From positions 278,411 to 342,410 of the forward strand of contig NZ_JWJD01000003.1 in the NCBI RefSeq assembly GCF_000820505.1: a stretch of 64,000 bases of DNA, in the 5' to 3' direction. The translations under genes were made by a program, and so were the position numbers. The DNA comes from Geoalkalibacter ferrihydriticus DSM 17813. GTDB taxonomy: Bacteria > Desulfobacterota > Desulfuromonadia > Desulfuromonadales > Geoalkalibacteraceae. The notes under the pieces are model-generated. The model was not told where the DNA came from. It did no database searches and saw only the letters and a list, made by a program, of their open reading frames with translations. This document shows, in pieces, positions 1 to 9,298 of the stretch (its first letter is position 1; each line of letters opens with the position of its first letter).

Positions 1-1
1 G

Positions 2-187
2 TCCAACAACGGTAACACTGCGCCCATGCCGCTCATGCAGCCCGGCGCGGCGCCGACCTCGAACCTTGCACTGGGGGATTTCGATGAAGCCGAACAAACC
101 CGACGCCCGGATCGCGTGGATTACGGCCAATTCGGCGCGCAAACATCGTTGATCAAAGGCGAACCGGAAGGAGAGCAGGGCTCATGA
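2..187 (+). CDS. C-terminal end of an unidentified upstream protein (partial)
   Basis: An open frame enters from the left edge and ends at the TGA at 185-187. It shares ATGA with the start of the next gene, so the two are translationally coupled. The roughly 60 visible residues are rich in Pro, Ala, Gly, Asp and Glu, and I see no domain in them. The position directly before a VasX-like effector suggests a T6SS protein such as a VgrG, PAAR or adaptor tail, but that is inference from context only. Confidence 0.55.
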   Translation, partial: SNNGNTAPMPLMQPGAAPTSNLALGDFDEAEQTRRPDRVDYGQFGAQTSLIKGEPEGEQGS

Positions 188-2928
188 GTCGCCAACACCG
201 CCGCCTGGCGCGCTACATCGACGGCGAGGGCGACGCCGCCCAGCGCTACCGCGAACTGGTCATCGACGATCTCAACCCCGGCACGCAAAAGCTTTCCCTG
301 GTCATGCGCGATCTGGCCTTCAGCAACTATTCGCCCGAAGACCGTGAATTCATCGTGCTGCCCCTGGCCTCCGCGGCGCCCACGGTGCCCACAGATGCCC
401 CGCGTCCCTCCTGCATCGAAGAGTATCCCAACTTCGTCATCCCCATCATCCCCAAGCGCTACGCCACGCCCGAGCCCGACCAGACTCGAGCGCAAGAGCT
501 GCGCAAAGGCTGGCTCTACGTTTACCGCAACGGCTATCTGTGGCGCGAACTCGAAGTCCTGGCCCACGGCCACACCCGCGACGTCAACCTGCGCCGCCAC
601 CAGGGCAAGGACGAGCGGCCCGCCAGCGGCGAAACCGACAGCCGCGTGATCATCCCCTACAAAATGGCCGGTCGCCATCAGCAAATCGAAATCGCCTATT
701 CGGAAGTGCAATGGAGTTGGGCGCGCATCAACGCATTAGGCGGCATGGACACCGATCCCAAGGAAGAACCACGCCTGCGCCCCGACACGTCCAGGCCGCA
801 GATCAGCAAGGAAGAAGCCGCCGCCATGCGCCGCGCGCGCATGCAGGACTTCACCGCCGAACTCAGACGCTTCATTGCCGGGGAGGACACCGAGAACATT
901 CAGAGTGTTGAAAACTGCACGGAGGAGATCTATTCGCTGCACCTGCATCGCTTCAGCAAGCTGCCGGTGGTGTATGTGCATGATCCCATCGGTGTGGCCA
1001 AGGATCTGGCGACGGAGGTTTTCATCCGCAGGAACGAATATCTCCAAGGACGAAATCAGGCCGCCGAGGAGGCGGGAAGCAAGCATGCCATGGCGGAAAT
1101 TGTCTTTCAGATGGGCCTTGGCTCCAAAAAGGCCGCCGATCTTGTCGATATGGACGAACTCAGATATCTTCTCAAGTGGGATCGGCAGATCGCGCATCTG
1201 CATGCCCTGGAAGAGGCCGCCGTAGCTCTGGGTGAATATATCACCCGGGCGCCCGTTGCGGGCTGCCCCGATGTCCATGTTTCCATGCAGGACTACGACG
1301 AGCACACCTCCGTGGAAAACCTGCTGCGGGGACAACTTCTTTCCAGCGAACTGGTCGGCCATCTGATCTATGGGGAGGGGCAGCAATATCTCGGCAAAAG
1401 TCTCAACCAACCTGATCATTTCCTGGTCGGTGCGTTGAACCCGCCCCAACGAAAAATTGAAATTCTCGGCAAGAACACCAACACAGTCGCCGAGTTTTTT
1501 GAAAACCTCGCCGCAGGGGCCCAGAGCGATCCGGCGTTGGAAAAGGCGGTGTTCGAGCTCTTCGCCAGGATCATCGAGCAGATCTCCGACGGCGAATACA
1601 CCCTTGCGCAAGGCAACTTCGATCTGGCCCCGCTGCTGGCGGGAAGCGCAGCTGCAGGCGCCAAGGGCGGGTATCTGAGCAGCAGCTTCACGGTGCTGGC
1701 GCGCGGGCGTTTCGATGTGGCCCAATGGGTGGTAGTCAAAAAGGGTCTCTCCAGCCAGATGGCCTTAACTCTGGGGCGTTCCATGGAATGGCTGCAGGCC
1801 AACCAACCGCTGATCAAGCTCAATGCCGTGCGTCTATTCGCCGTGCTGGAGGTGATGAATCTGGGGAAGGCTGTTGCAGGGATTGAAAAAGGTAAGTTTG
1901 GGATTGCCGAAGCTCGATTTGCAGCGGCATCTGCAACCATCATCAGCCTCGGCTTCACCTACCTCAAGGATGTCAAGCAGATTGGCGCCGGGTGGGACAA
2001 TAAGGCGTTGCCGCTGTGGGAACAGCAACTTCTCACCAAAAAAAGGATTTTCGTCGCCGGTGGCGCGCACGGTTTCGGATTCGTCGGCAATGTGATCATC
2101 GTCGCCCTGGCCTGGAGCGATGTCTGGGCCGCCTACAAGAAGGAGAACACTGGAGGCGCGGTGGCCGCCACCGTCGCCGCGTTGGGCTCGACCATCCTGG
2201 CCGCCGCCACCACCCTGGGCGGACTGGTCGAGATGAACACCCTGCGCACCCCTGGCTTTACGGGAGCGCAGGCGGCCCGTGCCGCCGCGTATGGCAAGGC
2301 GAGGGTTCCCCTGACCCGTTATTTCCAGATAAGCCGCGTCGGCGCGGGAACCTTCATCGGCATCGCTGTTTTGGTGGTCGGGGGTGCGCTCATGTACTAT
2401 TTTTCCCGAACCCCCCTGGAGCATTTTCTTGCCCGCGGTCCCTTCGGCAAAGACAAAGACAAACGCTATCATGGGGCCACGGAGTTTCAAAGCTGGAGTG
2501 ATGACGCTATCGCCGAGGCCAGGCTTTTCAACCTTCTGTTCAGCCCGACCCTGGACCCGAGCCTGGAGCGCAGCAGCAATGGTTATAGGGTCGATCTCAG
2601 AATTCATCTGCCCCTGCTGTTCGAAGGCAAAACTCGCATCGACTACAGGCTTTATGGCCTGCCGCCCATGGGGTTCCACAAACCCGCCGAGAAAAGAGTG
2701 ATCCCGCCAAGCTCCCAAGGGCAGTTGGTGACGAATCCGGACGGCTCCCATACCCTGAGGCTGAGCTACGATTCCGAGGCCATCAAGGGCTTTGTCACCT
2801 ATGAAGCCCAGGCGCTGGTCGATCTGTACGGCGACGGCAGCCAGGTGCTGCCCGTCAATATCGAAAAAGCCTCTCTCGCCGGTCACGCGCCGGTGGTGAT
2901 GGAATTCCCCGAGGCCCTGCAGTTATGA
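184..2928 (+). CDS. VasX-like type VI secretion effector (membrane-active toxin candidate)
   Basis: A 914-residue protein. Around residues 75-120 it carries the pattern seen in the N-terminal region of VasX/BTH_I2691-type effectors: a Pro-Ile-rich stretch (FVIPIIPKRYA) and then an Arg-Lys-Gly-Trp-Leu-Tyr-Val-Tyr segment. The middle is hydrophilic. Hydrophobic stretches near residues 577-595, 622-645, 659-682 and 719-740 could insert into a membrane, and a TPLEHFLARGPFG-type segment follows them, as in that family. Known VasX-type proteins are delivered by T6SS and permeabilise target membranes; that role here is inferred. The ATG overlaps the previous stop, and the next gene overlaps this one by 4 bp, as expected for an effector/immunity operon. 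Confidence 0.75.
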   Translation: MSRQHRRLARYIDGEGDAAQRYRELVIDDLNPGTQKLSLVMRDLAFSNYSPEDREFIVLPLASAAPTVPTDAPRPSCIEEYPNFVIPIIPKRYATPEPDQTRAQELRKGWLYVYRNGYLWRELEVLAHGHTRDVNLRRHQGKDERPASGETDSRVIIPYKMAGRHQQIEIAYSEVQWSWARINALGGMDTDPKEEPRLRPDTSRPQISKEEAAAMRRARMQDFTAELRRFIAGEDTENIQSVENCTEEIYSLHLHRFSKLPVVYVHDPIGVAKDLATEVFIRRNEYLQGRNQAAEEAGSKHAMAEIVFQMGLGSKKAADLVDMDELRYLLKWDRQIAHLHALEEAAVALGEYITRAPVAGCPDVHVSMQDYDEHTSVENLLRGQLLSSELVGHLIYGEGQQYLGKSLNQPDHFLVGALNPPQRKIEILGKNTNTVAEFFENLAAGAQSDPALEKAVFELFARIIEQISDGEYTLAQGNFDLAPLLAGSAAAGAKGGYLSSSFTVLARGRFDVAQWVVVKKGLSSQMALTLGRSMEWLQANQPLIKLNAVRLFAVLEVMNLGKAVAGIEKGKFGIAEARFAAASATIISLGFTYLKDVKQIGAGWDNKALPLWEQQLLTKKRIFVAGGAHGFGFVGNVIIVALAWSDVWAAYKKENTGGAVAATVAALGSTILAAATTLGGLVEMNTLRTPGFTGAQAARAAAYGKARVPLTRYFQISRVGAGTFIGIAVLVVGGALMYYFSRTPLEHFLARGPFGKDKDKRYHGATEFQSWSDDAIAEARLFNLLFSPTLDPSLERSSNGYRVDLRIHLPLLFEGKTRIDYRLYGLPPMGFHKPAEKRVIPPSSQGQLVTNPDGSHTLRLSYDSEAIKGFVTYEAQALVDLYGDGSQVLPVNIEKASLAGHAPVVMEFPEALQL

Positions 2929-3713
2929 GTGAACAAAAAAAGACCAGCAGCCGCATGACCCCTGCAATCGCCGCCCGCTACCGGCGCACCCTGGAGCTTT
3001 TCGAGCTGTCCGAGGCCGGGAGGCAGCGCACCTACTCGCCCCCCATGCCCTTTGAGGTTCCGGAAGATGCGCCGGGGTGGGGAAGTATAGGCTGGTTGGG
3101 TTATCACCAAGCACTGCTCACCCCCGAGCGCTATTACGGCAAAACCATCATCAGCAAGGCGCGCGTTTGGAGCTTTACCATGATTATGGCAGGGGGTGGG
3201 GCAGTCATATTTTTGGGTCTAGGATTGGCCCATCTCTATCACAATAGTTTTATGTTAATTATCTGGCTATTCGCCGGATTGTTAGCACTTGCATGTCTTT
3301 TCTCCCGCCGCAAAGCGCGCACCGCCGACCGCAATGCCTGTCATATTTTCGAGCGCCAGACGGGCAAAGTGTATCTCTACCGGTGCGATGAACCGCACCG
3401 GGTGGTGAATTTCTACGACCTGCATTTCTCCACCACCGGCATCACCACCTCGGGGCTGGCGTCGAGTTCGCGGCTTAACATCGATGTGCCCGATTCGGAG
3501 ACGGGAGAACTTGATTCCTTCGGCGGTTTTTTTCTGCCCACGCCGGAAGAGGCCCTGCGGTTCTGGTACGCGCTGGTGCGTTACATGGATCGCGACTGGC
3601 CCTTCGATGAGCGCGACCAGGAATATTTTCATCAAATCGAAATGGAAAAGAAAAAACACGGTTTTCGCGTGGAAGGCGTGCGCCATCCCGACGGCAGAGT
3701 GGAGTGGATTTGA
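2925..3713 (+). CDS. Two-helix membrane protein beside T6SS effector; candidate immunity protein
   Basis: A 262-residue protein with two adjacent membrane helices near residues 82-104 and 108-126, then a soluble C-terminal half. After the helices comes the pattern I-x-x-R-x-x-G-x-V, and further on V-x-F-x-D-L. The same pattern recurs in the next gene, so the two are related. It resembles the DUF6708-like proteins found near T6SS effectors, though I cannot confirm the family. The start overlaps the effector stop by 4 bp. An inner-membrane protein coupled to a membrane-active effector is a natural immunity candidate; that function is inferred. Confidence 0.6.
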   Translation: MSEQKKTSSRMTPAIAARYRRTLELFELSEAGRQRTYSPPMPFEVPEDAPGWGSIGWLGYHQALLTPERYYGKTIISKARVWSFTMIMAGGGAVIFLGLGLAHLYHNSFMLIIWLFAGLLALACLFSRRKARTADRNACHIFERQTGKVYLYRCDEPHRVVNFYDLHFSTTGITTSGLASSSRLNIDVPDSETGELDSFGGFFLPTPEEALRFWYALVRYMDRDWPFDERDQEYFHQIEMEKKKHGFRVEGVRHPDGRVEWI

Positions 3714-3779
3714 GAACCAAAAACGGGACAGGCTGCTTTTGGGAAGGTGAAACTGCCCTGAATTCTGGAGGACAACCTG

Positions 3780-4571
3780 ATGACCTTTATCGATTTCATC
3801 CACAAATACATGAGTTTAGTTGACCGTGTCCGCAGCACAAAAAAATGGTTGCCGGCCAAATATCAGGGCGGCGATGTGACAGTTCTCAACCGTACCAGCG
3901 TCCACTGGCCTGATACCCCACAACTGGACGACAATAGATATGTTTATAATAAAACTGCAGGAGATGTCATCGCTGCTGCGTGGGCTGGGTTTGGGTTGTT
4001 CGTCTTAATTGCTGGAGTCCTGCCTGGCGGCTGGTTTTTGATCAATTTGCTTGGCATAGCAGGACCAAGTATCAATATGCCATCATGGATGTATTGGCAG
4101 GTTTTAGTTTTTGTTTTTTTTGTTACTTTCTTCCCCATCCCCGCCATCCTTCTCTCCTTCGTCTACCCCTTCAAGCGCCCCAAGGAGCGTTTGCTGATCT
4201 GGGATCGTGAAAACGGCACCGTAACACTCCCGCCGCGCTTCTGGGGCGAGCCTGAGGTGGTCCCCTTCAAGGATCTCAAGGTCAAGAAGATCCGCAATAT
4301 CGGCTCTTTCGTTCAATTTCATGTTCTTGCCGCTTTTCGTCCCAGCGACGGCCAGCCCATCGAGTTCGGTCTGCTCGGCGACAATGACAAGGACTGGGCT
4401 TTCTTCTGCTGGTACATGGACAAAACCCGACCCCTGCCATCGGGCGAGGTGTTCGACCCTTACCGCGAACGCGATGAAGAGCGGCGCAAGGGGGAACTGG
4501 CCGGGCGGAATGGGTGGGAGTTGCGGGATGTGAGTGAAGTGTTGCAAGAACTCGAACTTTTGGCCTCTTGA
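3780..4571 (+). CDS. Second two-helix membrane protein, paralogue of the preceding gene
   Basis: A 263-residue protein with hydrophobic segments near residues 63-92 and 104-128 and a soluble tail. The tail shares with the preceding protein the patterns I-W-D-R-x-x-G-x-V and V-P-F-K-D-L. The ATG follows a clear GGAGG at about 3766-3770. Base composition dips toward A/T around 3920-4110, unlike the GC-rich flanks, which hints at a separate history. It is probably a second immunity-type or effector-associated protein; whether it protects against the same effector is unknown. Confidence 0.55.
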   Translation: MTFIDFIHKYMSLVDRVRSTKKWLPAKYQGGDVTVLNRTSVHWPDTPQLDDNRYVYNKTAGDVIAAAWAGFGLFVLIAGVLPGGWFLINLLGIAGPSINMPSWMYWQVLVFVFFVTFFPIPAILLSFVYPFKRPKERLLIWDRENGTVTLPPRFWGEPEVVPFKDLKVKKIRNIGSFVQFHVLAAFRPSDGQPIEFGLLGDNDKDWAFFCWYMDKTRPLPSGEVFDPYRERDEERRKGELAGRNGWELRDVSEVLQELELLAS

Positions 4572-4786
4572 CCTTGACGGCGCACACCTGGAATGTTGCA
4601 TGCGAAAAATCAATGGGCGATAGACGGATCACCCTCATGTTTTTTGCCATGCCGATCTTGCCATCCGCCAGATGTTGAAGCCGACAGGCAGGGGCGAAAG
4701 CCGACAGGCTTCAAGGTGGGGAAGGATGCCGCATCCAATCGGTGGATGAATTCTATTTTCTGTGATTTGAGATTTTTTTAAGTGAT

Positions 4787-5641
4787 ATGACGACAAAGAT
4801 AACTCCTCGCCAGATTCCTTTTTTTCTGATGTTCATTCTGAGCTGGTTCGCTGTCGCCTCGGCTGTCTGGGCCGGGCAGATGCTCCCCCAGGCTTATTCG
4901 GCGCAAGTCGATGTGTCCGGTTGGTTGATGAGCGAAAAGCTCGATGGGGTTCGAGGACGATGGGACGGCCGGGAGCTTCGCTCCAAAAACGGGCATCTCT
5001 TTCGTCCGCCGGAGGCATTTATACGTGGGCTGCCGGATTTTCCTCTGGAAGGCGAAATCTGGGGCGGACGGGAAACTTTTGGGCAGACTGCGGCGGTGGT
5101 GCAAAGAGCCAGAGACGATGAGGGATGGTTGGGGTTGCAGTTTGTCATCTTCGATGTGCCCGCGGCCGAAGGTGGTTTTACGGATCGCATCGCCAAAGCC
5201 CGGGCGTGGTTTGCCGCCCACCCTTCGGACTATGCTTTCGTCATTCCTCAGGTGCCCGTACGGGACCGGGCGCATCTTCGGGAGGAGCTCCGACGGGTGG
5301 AGAGCCTCGGCGGCGAGGGGCTGATCGTTCGCAAGCCCGACGCCCTTTATCTGCCGGGGCGCAGCACCGAGATTCTCAAAGTGAAAAACTATCAGGATGC
5401 CGAGGCGCTGGTGATTGCCCACTTTCCCGGAAGCGGCAGAAACACCGGCAGGCTTGGCTCTCTGCTGGCGGAGTTGCCGGATGGAACGCGGTTTAAGGTC
5501 GGCTCTGGATTCAGTGACGCGGAGCGGGAAAATCCGCCTCCCGTCGGTGCGATCATAACCTTCAAATATTATGGATTTTACCCGTCGGGGATTCCCAAAT
5601 TTCCCTCTTTTCTGCGTCTTCGCCAGGATCAGGATCTGTAG
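4787..5641 (+). CDS. ATP-dependent DNA ligase with signal peptide (LigE-type, periplasmic)
   Basis: A 284-residue minimal ATP-dependent DNA ligase. Residues 1-29 form a hydrophobic signal peptide ending SAVWA, so export is expected. The adenylation lysine is K51 in the motif EKLDGVR. FVIFD (motif III), GGEGLIVR (motif IV) and LKVK (motif V) follow, then a short OB-like domain. Length and leader match the small periplasmic Lig E family, which seals nicks in extracellular or incoming DNA; this role is known for the family and inferred here. It sits between T6SS-associated genes with a 215-bp leader, so it may be an insertion into that cluster. Confidence 0.85.
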   Translation: MTTKITPRQIPFFLMFILSWFAVASAVWAGQMLPQAYSAQVDVSGWLMSEKLDGVRGRWDGRELRSKNGHLFRPPEAFIRGLPDFPLEGEIWGGRETFGQTAAVVQRARDDEGWLGLQFVIFDVPAAEGGFTDRIAKARAWFAAHPSDYAFVIPQVPVRDRAHLREELRRVESLGGEGLIVRKPDALYLPGRSTEILKVKNYQDAEALVIAHFPGSGRNTGRLGSLLAELPDGTRFKVGSGFSDAERENPPPVGAIITFKYYGFYPSGIPKFPSFLRLRQDQDL

Positions 5642-5655
5642 AAATTAATTATCCC

Positions 5656-6897
5656 ATGAATCAGGACTCGAAAATCACGGCCTCCGTTTCCTCGACCTAC
5701 GCGCAAAACCACTGGGATTGCGCCATAGCTCTGTTTCGCCAACGTCAGTCGTTGCTGGCGGCCTCGGAGATGGACGCTGCGGTAGTGGCCCGCATCGAGA
5801 TGACTCTGCGGGTGCATCTGCACGTTCTGGCCCGCAGCGACTGGTCCGAACCGCACGCGGACAAGGCCGCACCGGTGTTTGTCAGCCTGGCGCGCCGCTT
5901 GAGTTCGCCTGATCCTGAGATGCGGCAGGAGGGCACGGCGCGGGCTTGCTCTTTGTTGAGCGACGGCGGCGAGATGGGGAAGGGCGCTTTTGTCGCGCTG
6001 ACGTTGCTGCCTCCCGAGGATAATGCCAGGCTGCTTGATCTCTATCGTGATCACCACGGGCTGCGAGCGCAGCTGTTTGACCTGTGGCGTGAACAGGGTC
6101 GGCGCGTACCTACGGGCCTGCTCAATCGGGCGGAATTGCAGGGACGTGACGAGGCGCTGCAGGAGGCGGCTCTGGCCTACGCAGCAAGCCGCCCCGAAAT
6201 CGGTGTCGCGGTGTTTCATCCCTACTATCGCGGGCTCCTGAGCGGATCCGCGTCCCCCTGTTCCGGGCGCCTGACGGCCCAGGCCCTATGGGGCGCCCTG
6301 GTGCGTGGAGAGCAGGATGTGGCCCCGGCACTGCGCCGCGCCGTGGAGCAGGAAGCGGAACCCCAGACCCGCTTTGCCCTGCTACGCTTGGCCGCTTTGA
6401 AGGCGGATCGGGAGGTGCTGCCGGTGCTGCGCCGTTTGTTGACGGAACGCCCGGCGCAAGGGGCGCGCCTGTTGGCTTTGCACGGCAGCCTGGAGGCCGT
6501 CGATATGCTGGTGGAGGCGCTTTTTGATCCGGCGACCATGGATGCCGCCGCGCGCGCCTGGCCATGGATCAGCGCACAGGCCTTGCCGCACAAAGCGCGT
6601 TTGCAGGTGGTGGGCGCCGAGGGCGGCCAGGGGTTGATGCCCGACGGCGAAGTCGCCCGCGCCTGGTGGGCGCAGCAGCGCAGCGCTCTCTCGCCCCAGG
6701 ATCGCCTGCTGTTTGGTGCGCCCCTGAGTCGATCGCGTCTGCAGGCTCTGGCTTTGAGAAAGGCCGGAGACGCCGGGCGCGATCTTCTCGATCTGCTGGC
6801 CTTAAGTCTTCAGCGGCCCCTGGGCGTCAGCGCCCATGCCGAGCAGGCGCAGCGCCGCGCTTGTCTGTACAATCTCGCTGAATCCAGAGAACGATAA
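5656..6897 (+). CDS. TIGR02270-family HEAT-repeat-like T6SS-associated protein
   Basis: A 413-residue helical protein built of Ala/Leu-rich repeats. The N-terminal layout (short tail, then HWDCAIALFRQR and a long LxVHLHVLxR region) resembles the TIGR02270 family, which is found in T6SS loci and has no known biochemical role. There is no signal peptide or membrane helix. It lies 15 bp after the ligase gene and 14 bp before the DUF2169 gene, so it is probably part of the same transcript. A scaffold or chaperone role in effector loading is possible but not shown by the sequence. Confidence 0.65.
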   Translation: MNQDSKITASVSSTYAQNHWDCAIALFRQRQSLLAASEMDAAVVARIEMTLRVHLHVLARSDWSEPHADKAAPVFVSLARRLSSPDPEMRQEGTARACSLLSDGGEMGKGAFVALTLLPPEDNARLLDLYRDHHGLRAQLFDLWREQGRRVPTGLLNRAELQGRDEALQEAALAYAASRPEIGVAVFHPYYRGLLSGSASPCSGRLTAQALWGALVRGEQDVAPALRRAVEQEAEPQTRFALLRLAALKADREVLPVLRRLLTERPAQGARLLALHGSLEAVDMLVEALFDPATMDAAARAWPWISAQALPHKARLQVVGAEGGQGLMPDGEVARAWWAQQRSALSPQDRLLFGAPLSRSRLQALALRKAGDAGRDLLDLLALSLQRPLGVSAHAEQAQRRACLYNLAESRER

Positions 6898-6911
6898 GGG
6901 TTAAATCTTCT

Positions 6912-7967
6912 ATGTATCAACTCGACAACCGCAGCACCTGGTCCGCCGGGCTCTATCCCGGCTGGAATCGCGAGGGGCAGCGCCAGTTCACCCTCGTCAT
7001 CAAGGCCGGATTTTCCTTTGATGCCCAAGGGCGCCTGACGCCATTGCCGCCGCCGGCTATCGAAGAGGCGGATCGCTATCGCGGCGAACCGGGGCGATCC
7101 AGCCTTGTTGCCGCCTGCGAAACCGTGCCCTTCAAGCAGGGGGGTGAGTTGCTGCTTTACGGAACCGCCCAGGCGCCGGGCGGCGGGCGCACGGTGGGCG
7201 AAGTTGAAATCAGCCTGCGGCGCGGGGAGGGTACGCCTTGGAGCAAGGCGTTGCGTGTATTCGGACGTCGCTCCTGGAAAACCCGGCTGCTGCTGGCCGT
7301 TCCCGGAGATCCTGAACCCCTTGCCGCCGTGCCCTTGATTTATGAAAACGCCTACGGCGGGTGCGATCCCGGCGATGGCGAGAAAATTTTTGCTCCCAAC
7401 CCCGCAGGGCGCGGCTACAGCGAAAAGGGCCACCGCCTCAAGGGGCTCGAGTTGCCGCAGCTTGAAATCGGCCCGCGCTTCATCGCCAGCCCCGCCGCGC
7501 GACCCGCCCCGGCCGGTTTCGGACCACTCTCGCCCTTGTGGGAACCGCGCCTCGGCGCCTCTGCGACGCTCGATGCAGATGCCGTCCTTCACGGCGGTTG
7601 TCCCTGGGGGCGCGAGGTTGCGGCCGATCTGTTCAATGCCGCGCCTCCGGATCAACGCTTTTCCGACCCCTTTCGCGGCGACGAATGCATCACTTTGCGC
7701 GGCCTTGTCGCCGCGGCGTCCCAAGGTGTTCCCCTGCATCTGCCGAGTTTGCAGCCGGACGCGCGTCTGCTGAGGGCCAGGCAGGCGCAAAATCTTCAAA
7801 CTTGCTGCGATACGCTGGTGATCGATGCCGATGCGATGCACCTTTATCTGATCTATCGTGCCGCACTTGCGTGGGATGCAAGGCAAAGCCCAGGCGGATC
7901 GGTCCTGGTGCGTGACCTCGATTCCGGCGAAAACGCCCCGGCGGCACCGACGGAGGCCTGGATATGA
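6912..7967 (+). CDS. DUF2169-family T6SS accessory protein
   Basis: A 351-residue soluble protein. It has the hallmark DUF2169 layout: an N-terminal beta-rich part with VIKAGFSF, a central block containing RSWK and YENAYGG, then an ENPxGxGY-like segment (here NPAGRGYSEKG). DUF2169 proteins occur in T6SS clusters beside VgrG and effector genes, often as stand-alone or fused adaptors. The C-terminus overlaps the next ATG by 4 bp, implying coupled translation. The exact function is not established for the family. Confidence 0.8.
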   Translation: MYQLDNRSTWSAGLYPGWNREGQRQFTLVIKAGFSFDAQGRLTPLPPPAIEEADRYRGEPGRSSLVAACETVPFKQGGELLLYGTAQAPGGGRTVGEVEISLRRGEGTPWSKALRVFGRRSWKTRLLLAVPGDPEPLAAVPLIYENAYGGCDPGDGEKIFAPNPAGRGYSEKGHRLKGLELPQLEIGPRFIASPAARPAPAGFGPLSPLWEPRLGASATLDADAVLHGGCPWGREVAADLFNAAPPDQRFSDPFRGDECITLRGLVAAASQGVPLHLPSLQPDARLLRARQAQNLQTCCDTLVIDADAMHLYLIYRAALAWDARQSPGGSVLVRDLDSGENAPAAPTEAWI

Positions 7968-9061
7968 GCACAAGCGCTATCGCGGCGAAGAAATCCGCTA
8001 AGCCAGGCGATGCCGCCCCGGCCCTGGTCGTAAGTGCTCTGGGTGTCTGCTGCCGATCCGGTGATCAGCCCTTTGCGCTGTTTGGCGCCGTTGCCACCCC
8101 TATGTCCGGTGCCGAGGCGGATGCGCAGCTGTCGCTTGCGGTACCCGAAGGCGAAGAAGACGCGCAGGTTCTGACCGCGCGCGTTGCGGCTCTGGGCGAT
8201 CACGAAGATCCCCATGAGCGCATGGGACTGCTTGCCGAGTCCGCCTTGGGCCAGGCCCTCAAATCTCTGCCTGAAGAATTTAATTGGGAAAGGCTGCTGA
8301 TTCTGACCCTGGTGCCTGATGGGCGCAACCCACGCGCCTTGACATCGCCTGCCCTCCAGCAACTGCACATGGATTTGAGCCGTTTGCGCGCTGGGCTGAG
8401 TCGTGCCGTGTTTCGATTTGTGTCCTGCGCGGATGGAGCGGTTTCTCACCTGCAGGCCGTTTGCGGGGAGATGAAGCAGGGGAAATGGCGCGCGGTGCTT
8501 TTCGGCGGAGTGGATTCGCTGATTGATCTGGTGACCTGCACCCTCCTGGCGCAAGAGGATCGCATCGCCACCACGCACAACAGCGAGGGTCTGGTGCCGG
8601 GCGAGGGGGCGGCCTATGTGCTGCTGCAACAAGAACCGGCAAGTGCTCCTCTGGCGCGCCTGGCCGGCATCGGCTGCGCCGTCGAGCCCCATGCCGGTGC
8701 CGCCGCCGATAAGCGCATGACCGGCCTTGCCGCAGCCATCGCGGACTGCCTGGCGGGGCGGCGCCTGTCCCCTTCATCCCTGGACTGCGTGGTTGCGCCC
8801 CACGACGGCAGCCTGAGCGGTGCCCTGGAATGGCATCAAACCATCGAGACTTTATATCCACGCCGCGAGTCGGCGCCACGCAACTTTGAGGTGCTTTTGC
8901 CGTATCGCAGCTTCGGCGAATTGGGCGCCGCTGCTCTGCCGATGGACCTGGTCCTGGCCTGCGCCCGCTTCGAGTTCGACCATCCGGTTGTCAGGCGGGT
9001 CATGGTTTGCGAGACGGGTGATTTTGCGCAGCGCGGTGCGGTCCTTCTGCTTTCTCCCTAA
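7964..9061 (+). CDS. Degenerate beta-ketoacyl-synthase-like protein, T6SS-associated
   Basis: A 365-residue thiolase-fold protein. Ketoacyl-synthase features are visible: VSCADGAV around Cys155 (nucleophile elbow), GGVDSL, EGLVPGEGAAYVLL near 208-221, and PHDGS with His280 in the place of the first catalytic His. The segment RSFGELGAA near 315-323 corresponds to the KS motif that carries the second catalytic His, and that His is missing. Decarboxylative condensation is therefore unlikely. Similar KS-like proteins accompany DUF2169 genes in T6SS loci. Its real role is unknown; it could bind an acyl group or act as a scaffold. Confidence 0.7.
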   Translation: MSTSAIAAKKSAKPGDAAPALVVSALGVCCRSGDQPFALFGAVATPMSGAEADAQLSLAVPEGEEDAQVLTARVAALGDHEDPHERMGLLAESALGQALKSLPEEFNWERLLILTLVPDGRNPRALTSPALQQLHMDLSRLRAGLSRAVFRFVSCADGAVSHLQAVCGEMKQGKWRAVLFGGVDSLIDLVTCTLLAQEDRIATTHNSEGLVPGEGAAYVLLQQEPASAPLARLAGIGCAVEPHAGAAADKRMTGLAAAIADCLAGRRLSPSSLDCVVAPHDGSLSGALEWHQTIETLYPRRESAPRNFEVLLPYRSFGELGAAALPMDLVLACARFEFDHPVVRRVMVCETGDFAQRGAVLLLSP

Positions 9062-9298
9062 CTCATCACTCGCCGCGCCGCCCGCGGCTTTGAGATTTTG
9101 CCCGCCTTCGCTTCAGAGACTCCGAATTTTACCCCGCATTGAGTATACCGATAACCGGTGCCGAAAAAATCCAAATTATCTATTGGATATTTGCATTTTC
9201 AGTCACTTATAATCCCGCAAAAATTACCGTGGAAAAGCTGTCGCCCTCGGATGATCCTCAGGGAGTCAGGTTTTTTCGGACTCAGGAGAGTTTCTGTC

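Noticed and set aside
4660..4720. Repeated AGCCGACAGGC before the ligase gene
   Set aside because: Two copies only, with a weak hairpin AAGCC-GACA-GGCTT; too short to call a mobile or regulatory element.
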